A DNA stretch of 64,000 bases from Candidatus Eremiobacteraceae bacterium (GCA_035314825.1 DATFYX010000059.1:1-64000); one strand, 5' to 3'. Numbered from the stretch's first letter, positions 17,210 through 26,388 are shown. Translations and numbers: made by a program. Notes: generated from the sequence alone by a model not told the origin.

Positions 17210-18028
17210 TCACGGCCCCGGCGTTGCACCACCGTGTCGCGCGACGCATGCCTGATACTGTTCCGCGTCGTATTTGGCCGCGGCCTGATACGCGCCGGCA
17301 CCCGCCCCGGGCCCTAACTCGCCGGGAGCGGGAGGGGAGATATAGGTGCACGGATTCGGTCCGTAAAACGCGATCGCCAACAAGACCTCGGCGTTCAGCC
17401 CGGCGCTGAGCACCGTGCCCTTAGCGCTCGCGCCTGTCGTCGGTGGAAATATGTTCCAGTAGATGAAATCCAGCGGATTCGCGGCGGTGATAGCGACAGC
17501 GGACGTATTGGTGTACACCACCGTCTGCGGCGTCGCCCAACCATTCGTCGCCGGACTCACGGAAGCGATCGGCGTTCCCGGCAGCCTCTTGTTCGTGTCT
17601 ACCTCAAAGCCAAGTGTTCTGACGTTGGGGTTGCCGCCGTCGCATTTCCCCGGCGTCGTGCATTTCGGCTGATACAAGTACCACGCGGTGGCATCAAATG
17701 CGGGTTCGCTCTTCCACGTTGCAACCGACACCCCTAACGTGGTGTGGAGCTTCCCGCGAACATCCCAGAAAAGAAACGTGTAGGTCCCCTTGGTGACGGA
17801 AAGCGAGCTGTCGGCCACGAGATGCGCTGTCTTGCCGGATTCCAAGCACAGTTGCGATCCGGAACCTGGAGCGAGTTTTCCGGTATCGATGTTGCGGTGG
17901 ACTTCGGTCAGCAAAGTCCCGGGCGGACACTTGGCAGCGGCCGGCTGCGCGCCGATCGCGACCATCGCCGCGCAGAACGCCAGCGCGAGAAAAGAATGAA
18001 CGACCGTGGTCTTCGGGATGGCTGTCAT
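17210..18028 (-). CDS. Secreted hypothetical protein with conserved Cys pairs
   Basis: 272 aa from the ATG at 18028, which has GGGAG at good spacing; a GTG at 18034 is too close to it. A signal peptide (about 1-35, ending PAAA) is followed by a Cys-containing domain (KCPPGTLL, QLCLESG, PKCTTPGKCDGG, NPCTY, QACVARHGG), suggesting disulfide bonding in an oxidising compartment. The small secreted protein gene follows. Function unknown. Confidence 0.6.
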   Translation of the reverse strand: MTAIPKTTVVHSFLALAFCAAMVAIGAQPAAAKCPPGTLLTEVHRNIDTGKLAPGSGSQLCLESGKTAHLVADSSLSVTKGTYTFLFWDVRGKLHTTLGVSVATWKSEPAFDATAWYLYQPKCTTPGKCDGGNPNVRTLGFEVDTNKRLPGTPIASVSPATNGWATPQTVVYTNTSAVAITAANPLDFIYWNIFPPTTGASAKGTVLSAGLNAEVLLAIAFYGPNPCTYISPPAPGELGPGAGAGAYQAAAKYDAEQYQACVARHGGATPGP

Positions 18029-18049
18029 ATGCACTACTCCCTGTCAGCA

Positions 18050-18072
18050 GAAACGGCATGAACTACCGTTTC
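18050..18072 (-). promoter_or_regulatory. Hairpin in the leader of the secreted protein gene
   Basis: GAAACGG and CCGTTTC pair across a 9-base loop, 22 bases before the start codon. No T-run follows; it could be an mRNA-stabilising or regulatory leader structure. The remainder of 18073-18141 holds a short G/C-rich CCCCC/GGGGG inverted repeat without a T-tract. Confidence 0.3.
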
Positions 18073-18141
18073 CAGACTAACGAAAACCGAGGGCGCGTAG
18101 TTTCCCATCGGTAACCGGCTTCCCCCTGGGAGTGGGGGCGA

Positions 18142-20001
18142 TCAGGCGCTCGCCCGGGTGCGCTGCGATCGAGCCAGCACCTCAGCGGCCATCTCGTATC
18201 TATCCTGCGGAATCAGGTATGCGCCCGCGGCGCCGCGTGTGTGTTCGAGCTCCTGCAGCAGATCGCGCGCGATCGCGATGCCCTCGGCGCGCTCGTCCTT
18301 CGCGCCCTTCATGCGGTCGCGAACGGATTGCGGCACCGACATGCCGGGCACTTCGTTGTGCAAGAACTCGGCGTTGCGGTAGCTGCGCAGCAGCAGCACG
18401 CCGACGAGCACGGGGAACTTGAGCGCCGCCATGCGGTCGAGGAACGGCGCGATCGCGGCGACCTCGTAGATCGGCTGCGTCATGGCGAAGTCGGCGCCGG
18501 CCGCGAGCTTCTCGTCGAACTTCTTGAACTCGACGTCGAGATCGCGGGCCAGCGGATTGACCGCCACGCCGACGCGGAAGCGCGTCGGAGGGCCGACATC
18601 CGTGCCGGCGTGATCCTTGCCATGGTTGAGCGCGTTGACGATCTCGGTCAGCCCGACCGACGTCACATCGAACACCGACGTCGCTTTGGGGAAGTCGCCG
18701 ACGTTGCTCGGATCGCCGGTCAGCGCGAGGATCGCGGTGACGCCCAGCGCCGCAGCGCCCAACAATTCGCTCTGCAAGCCGAGCAGGTTGCGATCGCGAC
18801 AGGTGAAGTGCAGGATCGTCGCAAGCTTTGTCTCGCGCATGATGAGGTGGGCGAGCGCCGAGCTGGACATGCGCAGGCGCGCGGTCGGGTTGTCGGAGAT
18901 GTCGACCGCGTCGGCCCCTGCGGCCTCGAGAAGTTTGGCGCCGGCGATGGCCGCGGAGTAATCGACGCCGCGCGGCGGCGACACCTCGACCGTGGTGACG
19001 AATTCCTTGCCGAGCTTGCGCTCGAAACCGGTGAGCGCGCGCTGCGCGGGCAGCACCACGCGCGCCGGCTCAGGGGAAGCGGGCCGCTCCTCGGCCGCGG
19101 CCCGGACGCGCGTCGCTCGCGGTTGGACGTGCTTGCCATGCACTTCCGCGCGCATGGCTGCGATGTGGTCGGGCGTCGTGCCGCAGCAGCCGCCGATGAC
19201 GTTGGCGCCCAGTGCCGCGAAGTCGCGTGCGAAGCGGCGGAAGTACTCGGGCGACGACTGATATACTGCGCGGTCGTCGACGCGATGCGGATAGCCGGCA
19301 TTGGGCATGACGAAGACCGGCGCATCGATGTGTCCGATGACGGGGGCGAGGACGTCGAACACGCCCTGCGGGCCGACCGCACAGTTCACGCCAAGCGCGT
19401 CGGCGCCGGCTTCACGCAGCCGCCGCAGCGCCGGCAGCAGCGGATCGCCGCCCGGGGTCTTGCCGTCTTCGATGACCGACAGGGAGACCACCACCGGCAA
19501 CGCGCCGGCGATGCGCTTGGCCGCGGCCAACGCCAGCAGCGCCTCTTCGACGCTGCCGAACGTCTCGAGCAGAAGAAGATCGGGTTTGCCGGCGATGACC
19601 GCCGCGATATGCTCGGCGAACACCTCGCTTGCCTCGCCGTGCTCGACCAAACCGAGCGGGCGCATCAGCGCGCCGAGCGGTCCGACCGAACCCGCGACGT
19701 ACGCGTGAGTGCCGGCGGCTTCGCGTGCGAGCCGCACGCCGGCGGCGTTGATCTCGGGCAGCTGCTCGCGCAACTCGTGGGCGGCCAGCTTGAGCCGGTT
19801 GGCGGCAAAGGTGTTCGACTCGATGATCTGGGCGCCGGCGGCGATATAGTCGGCGTGCGCGCGCGAGACCAAGCCGGGGTGATCCAGGTTGAGCCGCTCG
19901 ACGCACGTCGTCGCAGCGGGGGCGCGCTCGAGCAGCAGCGTCCCCATCGCGCCGTCGGCGAGCAGCAGATCCGAACTCCAACGCGAGGCTATCGGTTTCA
20001 C
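18142..20001 (-). CDS. Bifunctional homocysteine S-methyltransferase / 5,10-methylenetetrahydrofolate reductase
   Basis: 619 aa from a GTG at 20001 preceded by GGGAGGG at six bases. The N-terminal half (about 5-290) is a homocysteine S-methyltransferase: LLADGAMGTLLLERAP, VNCAVGPQG and the zinc-site GGCCGTTPDHI. The C-terminal half (about 330-610) is a MetF-like TIM barrel starting FVTTVEVSPPRG, with DISDN, HFTCRDRNLLG, LALTGDP and DFAMTQPIYE. The fusion would reduce methylene-THF and methylate homocysteine, as in similar fused proteins of Firmicutes and deep-branching phyla. No cobalamin domain is present. It is divergent from the DppA-like gene with 75 bases between. Confidence 0.88.
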   Translation of the reverse strand: MKPIASRWSSDLLLADGAMGTLLLERAPAATTCVERLNLDHPGLVSRAHADYIAAGAQIIESNTFAANRLKLAAHELREQLPEINAAGVRLAREAAGTHAYVAGSVGPLGALMRPLGLVEHGEASEVFAEHIAAVIAGKPDLLLLETFGSVEEALLALAAAKRIAGALPVVVSLSVIEDGKTPGGDPLLPALRRLREAGADALGVNCAVGPQGVFDVLAPVIGHIDAPVFVMPNAGYPHRVDDRAVYQSSPEYFRRFARDFAALGANVIGGCCGTTPDHIAAMRAEVHGKHVQPRATRVRAAAEERPASPEPARVVLPAQRALTGFERKLGKEFVTTVEVSPPRGVDYSAAIAGAKLLEAAGADAVDISDNPTARLRMSSSALAHLIMRETKLATILHFTCRDRNLLGLQSELLGAAALGVTAILALTGDPSNVGDFPKATSVFDVTSVGLTEIVNALNHGKDHAGTDVGPPTRFRVGVAVNPLARDLDVEFKKFDEKLAAGADFAMTQPIYEVAAIAPFLDRMAALKFPVLVGVLLLRSYRNAEFLHNEVPGMSVPQSVRDRMKGAKDERAEGIAIARDLLQELEHTRGAAGAYLIPQDRYEMAAEVLARSQRTRASA

Positions 20002-20076
20002 GGCGGCCCTCCCTCGACGCGCCCTTTGCGGGGCCGCCGAGGATGCCCTTGTCGCGTGGAAGAAGCGCGCGTTCCG

Positions 20077-20916
20077 ATGCCGCCGCCGTCGAAGGCGCCC
20101 ACGATTTTCGTGTCCATCGACATGGAAGGGTGCGCCACGCTCGTGCACTGGGATGAAGTGCGTCCGTCCGACGGCGCGGCGTATCGGCGCGCGCGCCGGA
20201 TCATGACCGCTGAGGCGAACGCGGTCATCGAGGGGGCGTTCGCGGGCGGCGCCGGCCGCGTGATCGTCAACGACTCGCACTCGACGATGCGCAATCTTCT
20301 CATCGAGGAGCTCGATCCGCGCGCCGAGGTCGTCGCCGGGCGCATCAAGCGAGATTTCATGCTGCAGGGACTGACCCACGAGTGCGCCGCTGCGTTCTTC
20401 ATCGGCTATCATGGCGCCATCGGAGATGCGCGCGCCGTCATGGGTCATACGTACAGCCCTCGCATCATCTACGAATGCCGCTTGAATGGAAAGGCGGTGA
20501 GCGAGCTGCCGATCAACGCCGCGCTGGCCGGCCACCGCGGCGTGCCGGTGGCGCTGGTCTCTGCCGATGCGACGACGCTGGAAGAAGCGGCTCGGGTGCT
20601 CCCTTGGGCGCGCAGGGTGCAGACCAAGACGAGCCTGAGCTACTACGCGGCGGAGTGCCGTTCGCCGCACGAGGTGTGCGCCGAACTGCGGCAGATGTCG
20701 GAGCACGCGCTGTCGGACCTGGGAGCGTTTGAACCGCTGCGCGTCGAACTGCCCTTGGACATGGAGATCGACACGCTGACCAGCGGCCACGCCGGCCGCA
20801 TCGCGCTCGTGCCCGGCTTCGAGCGGCGCGGACCGCGCACGATCGGTTACGTCGCCGTCGATGCGGCCGCGATGTATCGCGCCCTGATGAACGTCATCTA
20901 CGTAGGTGCCGCGTGA
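20077..20916 (+). CDS. M55-family D-aminopeptidase (DppA-like)
   Basis: 279 aa. Zinc ligand motifs of the DppA family are all visible: SIDMEG (Asp, Glu), NDSHSTMRN (His), FFIGYHGAIG (His) and SELPINAAL (Glu). DppA decamers hydrolyse D-amino-acid dipeptides such as D-Ala-D-Ala, suggesting peptidoglycan-peptide salvage. The gene overlaps the next membrane protein gene by 4 bases. Confidence 0.85.
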   Translation: MPPPSKAPTIFVSIDMEGCATLVHWDEVRPSDGAAYRRARRIMTAEANAVIEGAFAGGAGRVIVNDSHSTMRNLLIEELDPRAEVVAGRIKRDFMLQGLTHECAAAFFIGYHGAIGDARAVMGHTYSPRIIYECRLNGKAVSELPINAALAGHRGVPVALVSADATTLEEAARVLPWARRVQTKTSLSYYAAECRSPHEVCAELRQMSEHALSDLGAFEPLRVELPLDMEIDTLTSGHAGRIALVPGFERRGPRTIGYVAVDAAAMYRALMNVIYVGAA

Positions 20917-21602
20917 CCGAACAACAGCGCTCGTGGCTCGTCATCGTCATCTCGGGAATCGTCATCCTCGTCGTGCTGGTCGCCTTCGTCGGGCCGTACC
21001 TCAAGCGCGAGAGCGCCGTCAACCAGGTCCTCACCGCGCGCAGCACGTGGACGGTGACGATGCAGCAATACCTGCATCGCGGGCCGCTCTCCGAACAGAC
21101 CTATCGCATCAGCAACGATGACGGCAAGGTCTCGATGTTCTTCTCGGCCACCAACCGCGACAGCACGATCACCAAACAATTCGAGGTGCCGCTGTTCGGC
21201 CCTGAGGCGACGTTCCTGTTCGAGCAGTTGCGCGCCGAGGGCATCTGGAGTCTGCTCGACAAGCCGGTGCGCCCTCACCCGGAAGACGAATATGTCTTCC
21301 TGGTCGCGCAGACGCTGGGCGACGAAGGCGGCCAGCGCGTGTTCGGCTTCTCGGATCCGGAGTATTGGGCGACGACGAAGGGCCAGGAGTATCCCGTCAA
21401 CATCAAAGATCCCAAGAATCCGATCGGCGTCGCGGGCGGCCGGCCGCTGCGCGATCCGCAGTATCTGAAGCTGGTGCAGCTCGTCGAGTCGTTCGGTCCG
21501 GCAAGCGTGCAGCAGGCTGAGGCGAAGATCCGCGCCGAGCTCGCAGCATCGAACGGCGCCGCGCCGCATCCCAAGGTCGGCGCCGCCGTCGGAGCGCATT
21601 GA
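20913..21602 (+). CDS. Membrane-anchored hypothetical protein
   Basis: 229 aa. One N-terminal transmembrane helix (SWLVIVISGIVILVVLVAFVGPYL) is followed by a soluble domain that I do not recognise (FEVPLFGPEATFLFEQLRAEG, YVFLVAQTLGDEGG). Start GTG overlaps the dppA-like stop and the stop overlaps the TTG start of the deacetylase, so the three are coupled. Context suggests an envelope role. Confidence 0.6.
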   Translation: MTEQQRSWLVIVISGIVILVVLVAFVGPYLKRESAVNQVLTARSTWTVTMQQYLHRGPLSEQTYRISNDDGKVSMFFSATNRDSTITKQFEVPLFGPEATFLFEQLRAEGIWSLLDKPVRPHPEDEYVFLVAQTLGDEGGQRVFGFSDPEYWATTKGQEYPVNIKDPKNPIGVAGGRPLRDPQYLKLVQLVESFGPASVQQAEAKIRAELAASNGAAPHPKVGAAVGAH

Positions 21603-22399
21603 GCTCTTCACGACAAGGGTGGTGGGGCAAGCACTGGCGCGAGGTGGGCATCGCCGCCGCGATCGTGCTCGTCGCGATCGGCGCGATCTGGTATCTGCTC
21701 GAGAATCCGTACAACCAGACGTTCGGGCCGACGGTCACGCAGGTGCCGCTGCACGCGAGATACGTCGCGCTGACCTACGACGACGGGCCGAATCCGCCGT
21801 ACACGGACGAGATCGTCGAGTGGCTGCACCAGCAGCACGTCCCAGCGACGTTCTTCGTGGTCGGCATGGCCGTGTCGAAATATCCCGAGTCGGTCAAGCG
21901 CGAGGCGCGCTACGGCGACGCCATCGGGAATCACTCGTGGGATCACGCGCATCTGGTGCTCGAGACGCGCCGCCACATCGCCCGGGAGCTCGCCACCACC
22001 GACGACGCCATCTTCAATGCGACCGGCGAACACACGAAGCTGTTCCGCCCGCCCTTCGGCGCCCGGGACTACGCGGTCATCCAAGTCGCGCGCTCGATGG
22101 GCTATGAGGTGATCATGTGGTCCGTGCCGCTTGCGCGCGACTGGGAAGATCCGCCGCCGCAGGTGATCGCGAACCGGATCTTGCGTTACGTCGGCGGAGG
22201 CTCCATCATCGTTCTTCACGACGGGAACAAAGGCAAGAGCGGAGATCGAGCGCCGACGGTCGAGGCGACCAAGCTGATCGTCACGCAGCTGCGGGCGCAG
22301 GGCTATCAGTTCGTGACCGTGCCGCAGCTCATCGCGCTCGGCGTGTCGGCGGAGCGCACGCCGCCGCCGGGCAGCGACGACATGGGCGGCGAACCCTAG
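21599..22399 (+). CDS. Membrane-anchored polysaccharide deacetylase (NodB domain)
   Basis: 266 aa from TTG 21599. An N-terminal transmembrane helix (about 15-36) anchors a CE4/NodB domain: motif 1 ALTYDDGPN (catalytic Asp and metal Asp), motif 2 GNHSWDHAHL (H-x3-x-H metal site), motif 3 RPPFGAR, and LHDGN near the C-terminus. It deacetylates N-acetylated glycans, probably peptidoglycan or a surface polysaccharide, outside the membrane. It converges on the nuclease gene (4-base overlap). Confidence 0.88.
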   Translation: MSSSRQGWWGKHWREVGIAAAIVLVAIGAIWYLLENPYNQTFGPTVTQVPLHARYVALTYDDGPNPPYTDEIVEWLHQQHVPATFFVVGMAVSKYPESVKREARYGDAIGNHSWDHAHLVLETRRHIARELATTDDAIFNATGEHTKLFRPPFGARDYAVIQVARSMGYEVIMWSVPLARDWEDPPPQVIANRILRYVGGGSIIVLHDGNKGKSGDRAPTVEATKLIVTQLRAQGYQFVTVPQLIALGVSAERTPPPGSDDMGGEP

Positions 22400-23370
22400 C
22401 TCGCGACCGCTTCCTCGTCCGGCGCGAGCGGCGGATCGCCGGCGCGTCCGCACAGCTCGCGGAAATTGCACGAGCGGCACTTCCATAGATCGGTCGTCAT
22501 GGGGAACGCGTCGATGTCGCCCGCGACGTTGGCGTCCACGTCGGTGAGCCGTTCGCGGACGTCGCTGACGAAGGTCGAGATGTTGCGCCGCGCCTCGTCC
22601 ACGCCGGCGGCGAGGTTGTTGTACGGCTCGTGGACACCGGCGCGCACGTAGACCAGATGCGCGGTCATGCGTTCGAGCGGCGCGCCGTGCTTTTCGGAGA
22701 TGACCAACCCGTAGATCGAAAGCTGCGCGAGGCTGGTCTTATGCGGTGAACCGGTCTTCCAGTCGACGATGTGCAGATCGCCGTTCTCGTCGGCGGCGAT
22801 GAGGTCCGGCGGCGCATAGACCATCAATCCGTCGAGGACCGCGCGCTTTTCGTCAAAGCCCTTCGGATCGATCACACGCAGGCGCGATTTTTCCACCCCG
22901 AAGGCGCGCCGTCCGAAACCGCTGCGCGCGAAGCCTTCGACGCACTGGCGCAGCGTGTCCAAGGCGCGCCGCTCGTCGTGCTCGCCCAGCCCTTCGCCGT
23001 AATAGTCCTCGAACAGGATCGCGTAGTCTTTGACGCTGCCGAAGCGCTCCCAATCGCGGTCGCGTGATTCGCGCACGTGTTTGAGGAGGCGACGCTCCAT
23101 CGTCTCGCGCAGCTGGTCGACCGGCACACCGCACGGGCGGTCTGGCCGGCGCCGCAACACTTCGCTCACCTCCGCATGAAACGTGTCGCCGATCAGCATG
23201 GCGACGCTTTGCAGATGCTTGAGGCGGTACGCGAGGCGCGCCTCGCGCGGCGCTTCGTCGAGCCAGCCTTGCCACGAGCCGTAATGCTGCCAGTAGAAAC
23301 GCCGCGGACAGGTGTAGAACGCCTGATGGCGCGACCACGAGAATGCGAATTCGTTCTTGATGTCCGCCAT
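22396..23370 (-). CDS. PD-(D/E)XK nuclease, RecB-like with Fe-S Cys cluster
   Basis: 324 aa. It has the FSWSRHQAFYTCPRRFYWQHYG N-terminal Cys motif, GDTFHAEV, the nuclease core VLDGLMVYAPPDLIAADENGDLHIVDWKTG (Asp...D-W-K), QLSIYGL, and a C-terminal CRSCNFRELCGR. Together these give the four-Cys pattern of AddB/Cas4-like iron-sulfur nucleases. Unlike AddB there is no helicase domain. No cas genes or CRISPR repeats are nearby. One base separates it from the DUF2007 gene upstream. Confidence 0.78.
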   Translation of the reverse strand: MADIKNEFAFSWSRHQAFYTCPRRFYWQHYGSWQGWLDEAPREARLAYRLKHLQSVAMLIGDTFHAEVSEVLRRRPDRPCGVPVDQLRETMERRLLKHVRESRDRDWERFGSVKDYAILFEDYYGEGLGEHDERRALDTLRQCVEGFARSGFGRRAFGVEKSRLRVIDPKGFDEKRAVLDGLMVYAPPDLIAADENGDLHIVDWKTGSPHKTSLAQLSIYGLVISEKHGAPLERMTAHLVYVRAGVHEPYNNLAAGVDEARRNISTFVSDVRERLTDVDANVAGDIDAFPMTTDLWKCRSCNFRELCGRAGDPPLAPDEEAVAS

Positions 23371-23371
23371 G

Positions 23372-23677
23372 CTACGCGCCGTCGTCCTCGTCGACATCGT
23401 CGTCGACCAGGCCCGAGTCGAACTCGAGCAGATCGAGCGCCTGGTCGGCTTCGGCCACGGGCACGCACAGCAGCGCCTCGCCGCCGTACAGATCGGCGCC
23501 GCCGCCGAACGCGCCGCCCAACGCCATGCCGAGATCGCCCATCTGCGGCAGCGCCACCGGATGCAATCCGTTGCTCTTGAGGAACTCGATGGCGAGCGCA
23601 TCGGCCATATCGGTCTGTGCGAACACCGCGACATAGTCGCCTTCGACGCGCTGCGGAGGGTCGATCAGATATCCCAC
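23372..23677 (-). CDS. DUF2007-like putative signal-transducing protein
   Basis: 101 aa with the DUF2007 pattern: an N-terminal VAVFAQTDMADALAIEFLKSNGL, a Gly-rich middle (GMALGGAFGGGADLYGG), and the strand LLCVPVAEADQALDLL, ending in an acidic tail. Members are small ferredoxin-like proteins of unknown function. Its ATG lies next to the stop of the NUDIX gene and it is cotranscribed with the nuclease. Confidence 0.65.
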   Translation of the reverse strand: MGYLIDPPQRVEGDYVAVFAQTDMADALAIEFLKSNGLHPVALPQMGDLGMALGGAFGGGADLYGGEALLCVPVAEADQALDLLEFDSGLVDDDVDEDDGA

Positions 23678-24169
23678 TTATGTGGTCCCAGGCTCTTGAG
23701 CCCGGGCCCGGAAGAACGGCTCGACGGCATCCTCGGCGCGGAACGAGAAATACCGGCCGTTCAACCGTCCTGTCAGCGCCGCCTCGACCGGGATCCGCAG
23801 CACGTCGGCGCGCAGCAGGGCCGGCGCCTCCTCGAAGGGCACAAAGCGCACCTCGACGACGTTGGGATCCTGCGAGCGAGGCTGCGCCCGCTCATCGATT
23901 TCTTCGACGTGAAAGGTGGCGTTCATGACGTGCAGGCCGCGAGCGGCGTCGATGGACTCGCTCGCGTAGGCGAGCTCACCCACGCGCACGCGCAGCGCCG
24001 CCTCTTCCCAGAACTCGCGCGCGACGGTCTGTGGCTTCGTCTCGCCTTCCTCTTGTCGTCCGCCGGGCAGCGTCCACAGCGGCTCGGGCTCGCCCGCATA
24101 GACGCACCGCGTGAGCAGCAACGCATCGCCTCGGGTGAGCAGGCCGCTGCACAGCTGGACGATCGTCAC
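23678..24169 (-). CDS. NUDIX hydrolase
   Basis: 163 aa from GTG 24169. The NUDIX box is complete: GGRQEEGETKPQTVAREFWEEAALRV, i.e. G-x5-E-x7-R-E-x2-E-E-x-A. It hydrolyses a nucleoside diphosphate linked to another moiety; substrate unknown. The last ~10 residues (RARAQEPGTT) and the TAA stop are encoded by a family A repeat, so the natural C-terminus has been replaced or extended. Confidence 0.83.
   Translation of the reverse strand: MTIVQLCSGLLTRGDALLLTRCVYAGEPEPLWTLPGGRQEEGETKPQTVAREFWEEAALRVRVGELAYASESIDAARGLHVMNATFHVEEIDERAQPRSQDPNVVEVRFVPFEEAPALLRADVLRIPVEAALTGRLNGRYFSFRAEDAVEPFFRARAQEPGTT
23680..23706. repeat. Family A palindromic repeat at the 3' end of the NUDIX gene
   Basis: Head ATGTGGTCCC followed by the hairpin GGCTC/TT/GAGCC(C), with G replacing A in the head as in the copies at 28364 and 53050. 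It is coding on the minus strand and supplies the stop of the NUDIX gene. Confidence 0.75.
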
Positions 24170-24648
24170 GCGTGGAACGCCGGCAGCGCCGGCTTGGCGA
24201 TCATGATGATCGCCGCGGCGGCCGGGGCCAGCAGCGCGATCGTGCCCCAGAAATTCCAGATCTTCGAGATCTGCTCGTACAGCGCCCAGCCCATCGAGCC
24301 CGAGTCCACGCCTTCGTGCGCCACCGCCGAAAGCAGCCGCTGCGCACGCGCCGCGGGCGCGAAGGCAAGCCCGGAGATCGTGAAGAGCGCGAGCGGCCAG
24401 AGGATCCAACCGGTGCTCAGGATCGGGATGTGAGCGGCAAGCGCCGCGCCGACGCCGCCGACAAGCACCAAGATGACGCCTGGAATAGTGAAGATACGAT
24501 CGGCGACGATGATGCCGTCGATCGTGTAGGCGATGACGCGCGCATCTTTGGTACGGTCGGCCCAGGCCTTCCAGAACAGACCGACGGTGATATTGCCGAG
24601 GAACGCGATCACGCCGATCACGTGAAGCACTTTGAACGCGATGAACAT
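24166..24648 (-). CDS. DUF2269-like integral membrane protein
   Basis: 160 aa, four hydrophobic helices. The N-terminus FIAFKVLHVIGVIAFLGNITVGLFWKAWAD has the His in the first helix seen in DUF2269/CopD-like small membrane proteins, and DRIFTIPGVILVLVGG follows. GGAGGG lies 9 bases upstream of the ATG. It is coupled to the NUDIX gene by a 4-base overlap and is close to the DUF885 gene upstream. Confidence 0.65.
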   Translation of the reverse strand: MFIAFKVLHVIGVIAFLGNITVGLFWKAWADRTKDARVIAYTIDGIIVADRIFTIPGVILVLVGGVGAALAAHIPILSTGWILWPLALFTISGLAFAPAARAQRLLSAVAHEGVDSGSMGWALYEQISKIWNFWGTIALLAPAAAAIIMIAKPALPAFHA

Positions 24649-24652
24649 CGGC

Positions 24653-26296
24653 TTATCCCTCCGATTCGTTTGCCAGCGTGGGCGCGATGAGGGCGACCGG
24701 GATGGTGCCCTGCGCAAGCAGCCGGTCGTGGAACGAGCGCAGTTCGAACGCGCCCCCCAGACGCGCGCGCTCTCGCTCGCGCAGGTCCATGATCTGCTGC
24801 TTGCCGACCAGGTAGGACATCGGCTGCGTCGGCGATTGCGTGTAGCGCCGCACTTCACCCACCGCATTGACGCGCTCGAGCTTGGCGACGTTCACGAGCA
24901 TATCGACCGCCTGGTCGAAGGTCATAGCTCCGGTATGCAGTTTCACGTCGATGACCACTCTGCATGCGCGCCACAACTGATCCTTCAATTGGAACAGCCG
25001 CATGCGCGGATCGGGATCCATGCCCTCGTCGAGCACGAGCTGCTCGCAATACAGCGCCCAGCCTTCCGCGAACACGGTGCTGTCATGCAGCCTGCGCACG
25101 AGCGACGGCGCTCGATTGGCGATGACGAGCTGCAGATGATGGCCGGGGTAGCCCTCATGCACGTTCGTCAGCTGCATGGCCAGAAGGTTGTGCCCGAGCA
25201 ATTGCTCGCGCTGGGCTTGCGGGGACGCATGGGCGTCGATCGGCGTGACGTAGTACAATCCTAGTTGGCGCGCGTCGAACGCGCCCGGAGCCATGTACGC
25301 CGCATACGGCGTGGTCGGGCGCTGGAACAGTGGCGTCGCGACGACTTCAAGGATCTCGCCCTCGGGCATGCTGACCAGCCCCGCCTTGACGACGAAGTCG
25401 CGCGCGCGGCCAAGGCTGTTGCGATAGAGCGAGACCAGGTCCTCGCTGTCCGGCAGAGCCTCGCTGCGCAGGCGCTCCAACAGCACGGGCCAATCCGTCT
25501 GCCGTTCGATGACATGTGCCACTTCTTGCAAGCGGAACTCGGTCAGCCGCACCGCCTCCTCGCCGAACTCCAACAGCGATTGAGCGGTATAGGGCAAGAA
25601 ATGCTCGTGCGTAAGTTTGTAGTCGAAGAGCTCGCGCCCGATGGCGAACTGCATGCCGTCGCGTTGTGCGTGGGTTCGCTCGAGGAAGTTCCGGTAATCC
25701 GTGAGGGCGGCGAGCGTGTCGCGCATCGCGTCGCGCGCCTGCGTCCCGAGCACGGCGCTCGAGCGAAGCTCGTGGAACAACGGCGCCACGGAGTCGTTGA
25801 AGAACTCGATGGCCGCTTCGGTCTCCTCGACCGCGATGTCGGTCCAGACCCGCGGCGAGCGCGTGAGGGTGCGCTTGGCGGTCTCGAGCATCGCCGGGAT
25901 CTTCTCCATGCGCGCGACGACGGACGGCAGCCGGTCTCGCAGCGGCGCGAACTCGCGCGCCAAGACGGAATAGACGGCGTCCGCGGCGAGCGACGGATAA
26001 AGCGACGGATCGTGCTGGTACGGCTGCAGTTCGTTCAGCTCGCGCAGTTCGACCTCGAGTTCGGACATGAGCAGACTGCGGTCGGTGCGTTCGTCGCGGC
26101 TCAGATCGCCGAGCGAGAACGCTTCGAGCGTGGCGATGTTGGACGCAAGCGCCGTCTTGAGGTGCTCGATGCCGTCGGCCGTGACGTCGGGCATTTCGGT
26201 GTCGTAGTCGTGCAGGCCGGTCCAGGTGGCGCGGACGGGATCATCGCGCAGGCGCGCGCGTAGAATAGCCTCGGCGGCAGCGGCGAAATCACTCAT
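24653..26296 (-). CDS. DUF885 family putative zinc carboxypeptidase
   Basis: 547 aa from the ATG at 26296. The family-defining motif HEGYPGHHLQ lies about three-quarters along, with FAEGWALYCEQL (Glu) downstream. This is the H-E-x-x-x-H-like zinc site characteristic of DUF885 proteins, which are distantly related to M2/M32 peptidases. No signal peptide, so probably cytoplasmic. It is divergent from the SOS mutagenesis operon with ~90 bases between. Confidence 0.82.
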   Translation of the reverse strand: MSDFAAAAEAILRARLRDDPVRATWTGLHDYDTEMPDVTADGIEHLKTALASNIATLEAFSLGDLSRDERTDRSLLMSELEVELRELNELQPYQHDPSLYPSLAADAVYSVLAREFAPLRDRLPSVVARMEKIPAMLETAKRTLTRSPRVWTDIAVEETEAAIEFFNDSVAPLFHELRSSAVLGTQARDAMRDTLAALTDYRNFLERTHAQRDGMQFAIGRELFDYKLTHEHFLPYTAQSLLEFGEEAVRLTEFRLQEVAHVIERQTDWPVLLERLRSEALPDSEDLVSLYRNSLGRARDFVVKAGLVSMPEGEILEVVATPLFQRPTTPYAAYMAPGAFDARQLGLYYVTPIDAHASPQAQREQLLGHNLLAMQLTNVHEGYPGHHLQLVIANRAPSLVRRLHDSTVFAEGWALYCEQLVLDEGMDPDPRMRLFQLKDQLWRACRVVIDVKLHTGAMTFDQAVDMLVNVAKLERVNAVGEVRRYTQSPTQPMSYLVGKQQIMDLRERERARLGGAFELRSFHDRLLAQGTIPVALIAPTLANESEG

Positions 26297-26351
26297 GTCC
26301 GGGCCTTCGGTTCGGGTCTGGGCCAACCATATCACACATCGGGAGAAGGCC

Positions 26352-26380
26352 TTGCCATCGAACATATGTTCGATTATACT
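26352..26380 (+). promoter_or_regulatory. Promoter of the imuA-imuB-dnaE2 operon
   Basis: -35 TTGCCA (26352-26357) and -10 TATACT (26375-26380) are spaced by 17 bases, with the LexA box occupying the spacer. The ATG of imuA is only 9 bases after the -10 and no SD precedes it, so the transcript is probably leaderless or nearly so. Confidence 0.78.
26358..26373. promoter_or_regulatory. LexA/SOS box
   Basis: TCGAACATATGTTCGA is a perfect 16-base palindrome matching the Gram-positive/actinobacterial LexA consensus CGAAC-N4-GTTCG, placed between -35 and -10 where LexA would exclude polymerase. The genes downstream are a classic LexA regulon member. Confidence 0.9.
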
Positions 26381-26388
26381 AATCTCCC

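Noticed and set aside
18105-18116. CCATCGGTAACC on the plus strand, reading GGTTACCGATGG on the minus strand, resembling the 3' end of class I c-di-GMP riboswitches
   Set aside because: The other conserved blocks of that riboswitch are missing, and the upstream bases on that strand are the coding end of the methyltransferase/MTHFR gene.
18122-18137. CCCCC/GGGGG inverted repeat as a terminator after the methyltransferase/MTHFR gene
   Set aside because: Short stem and no T-tract on either strand.
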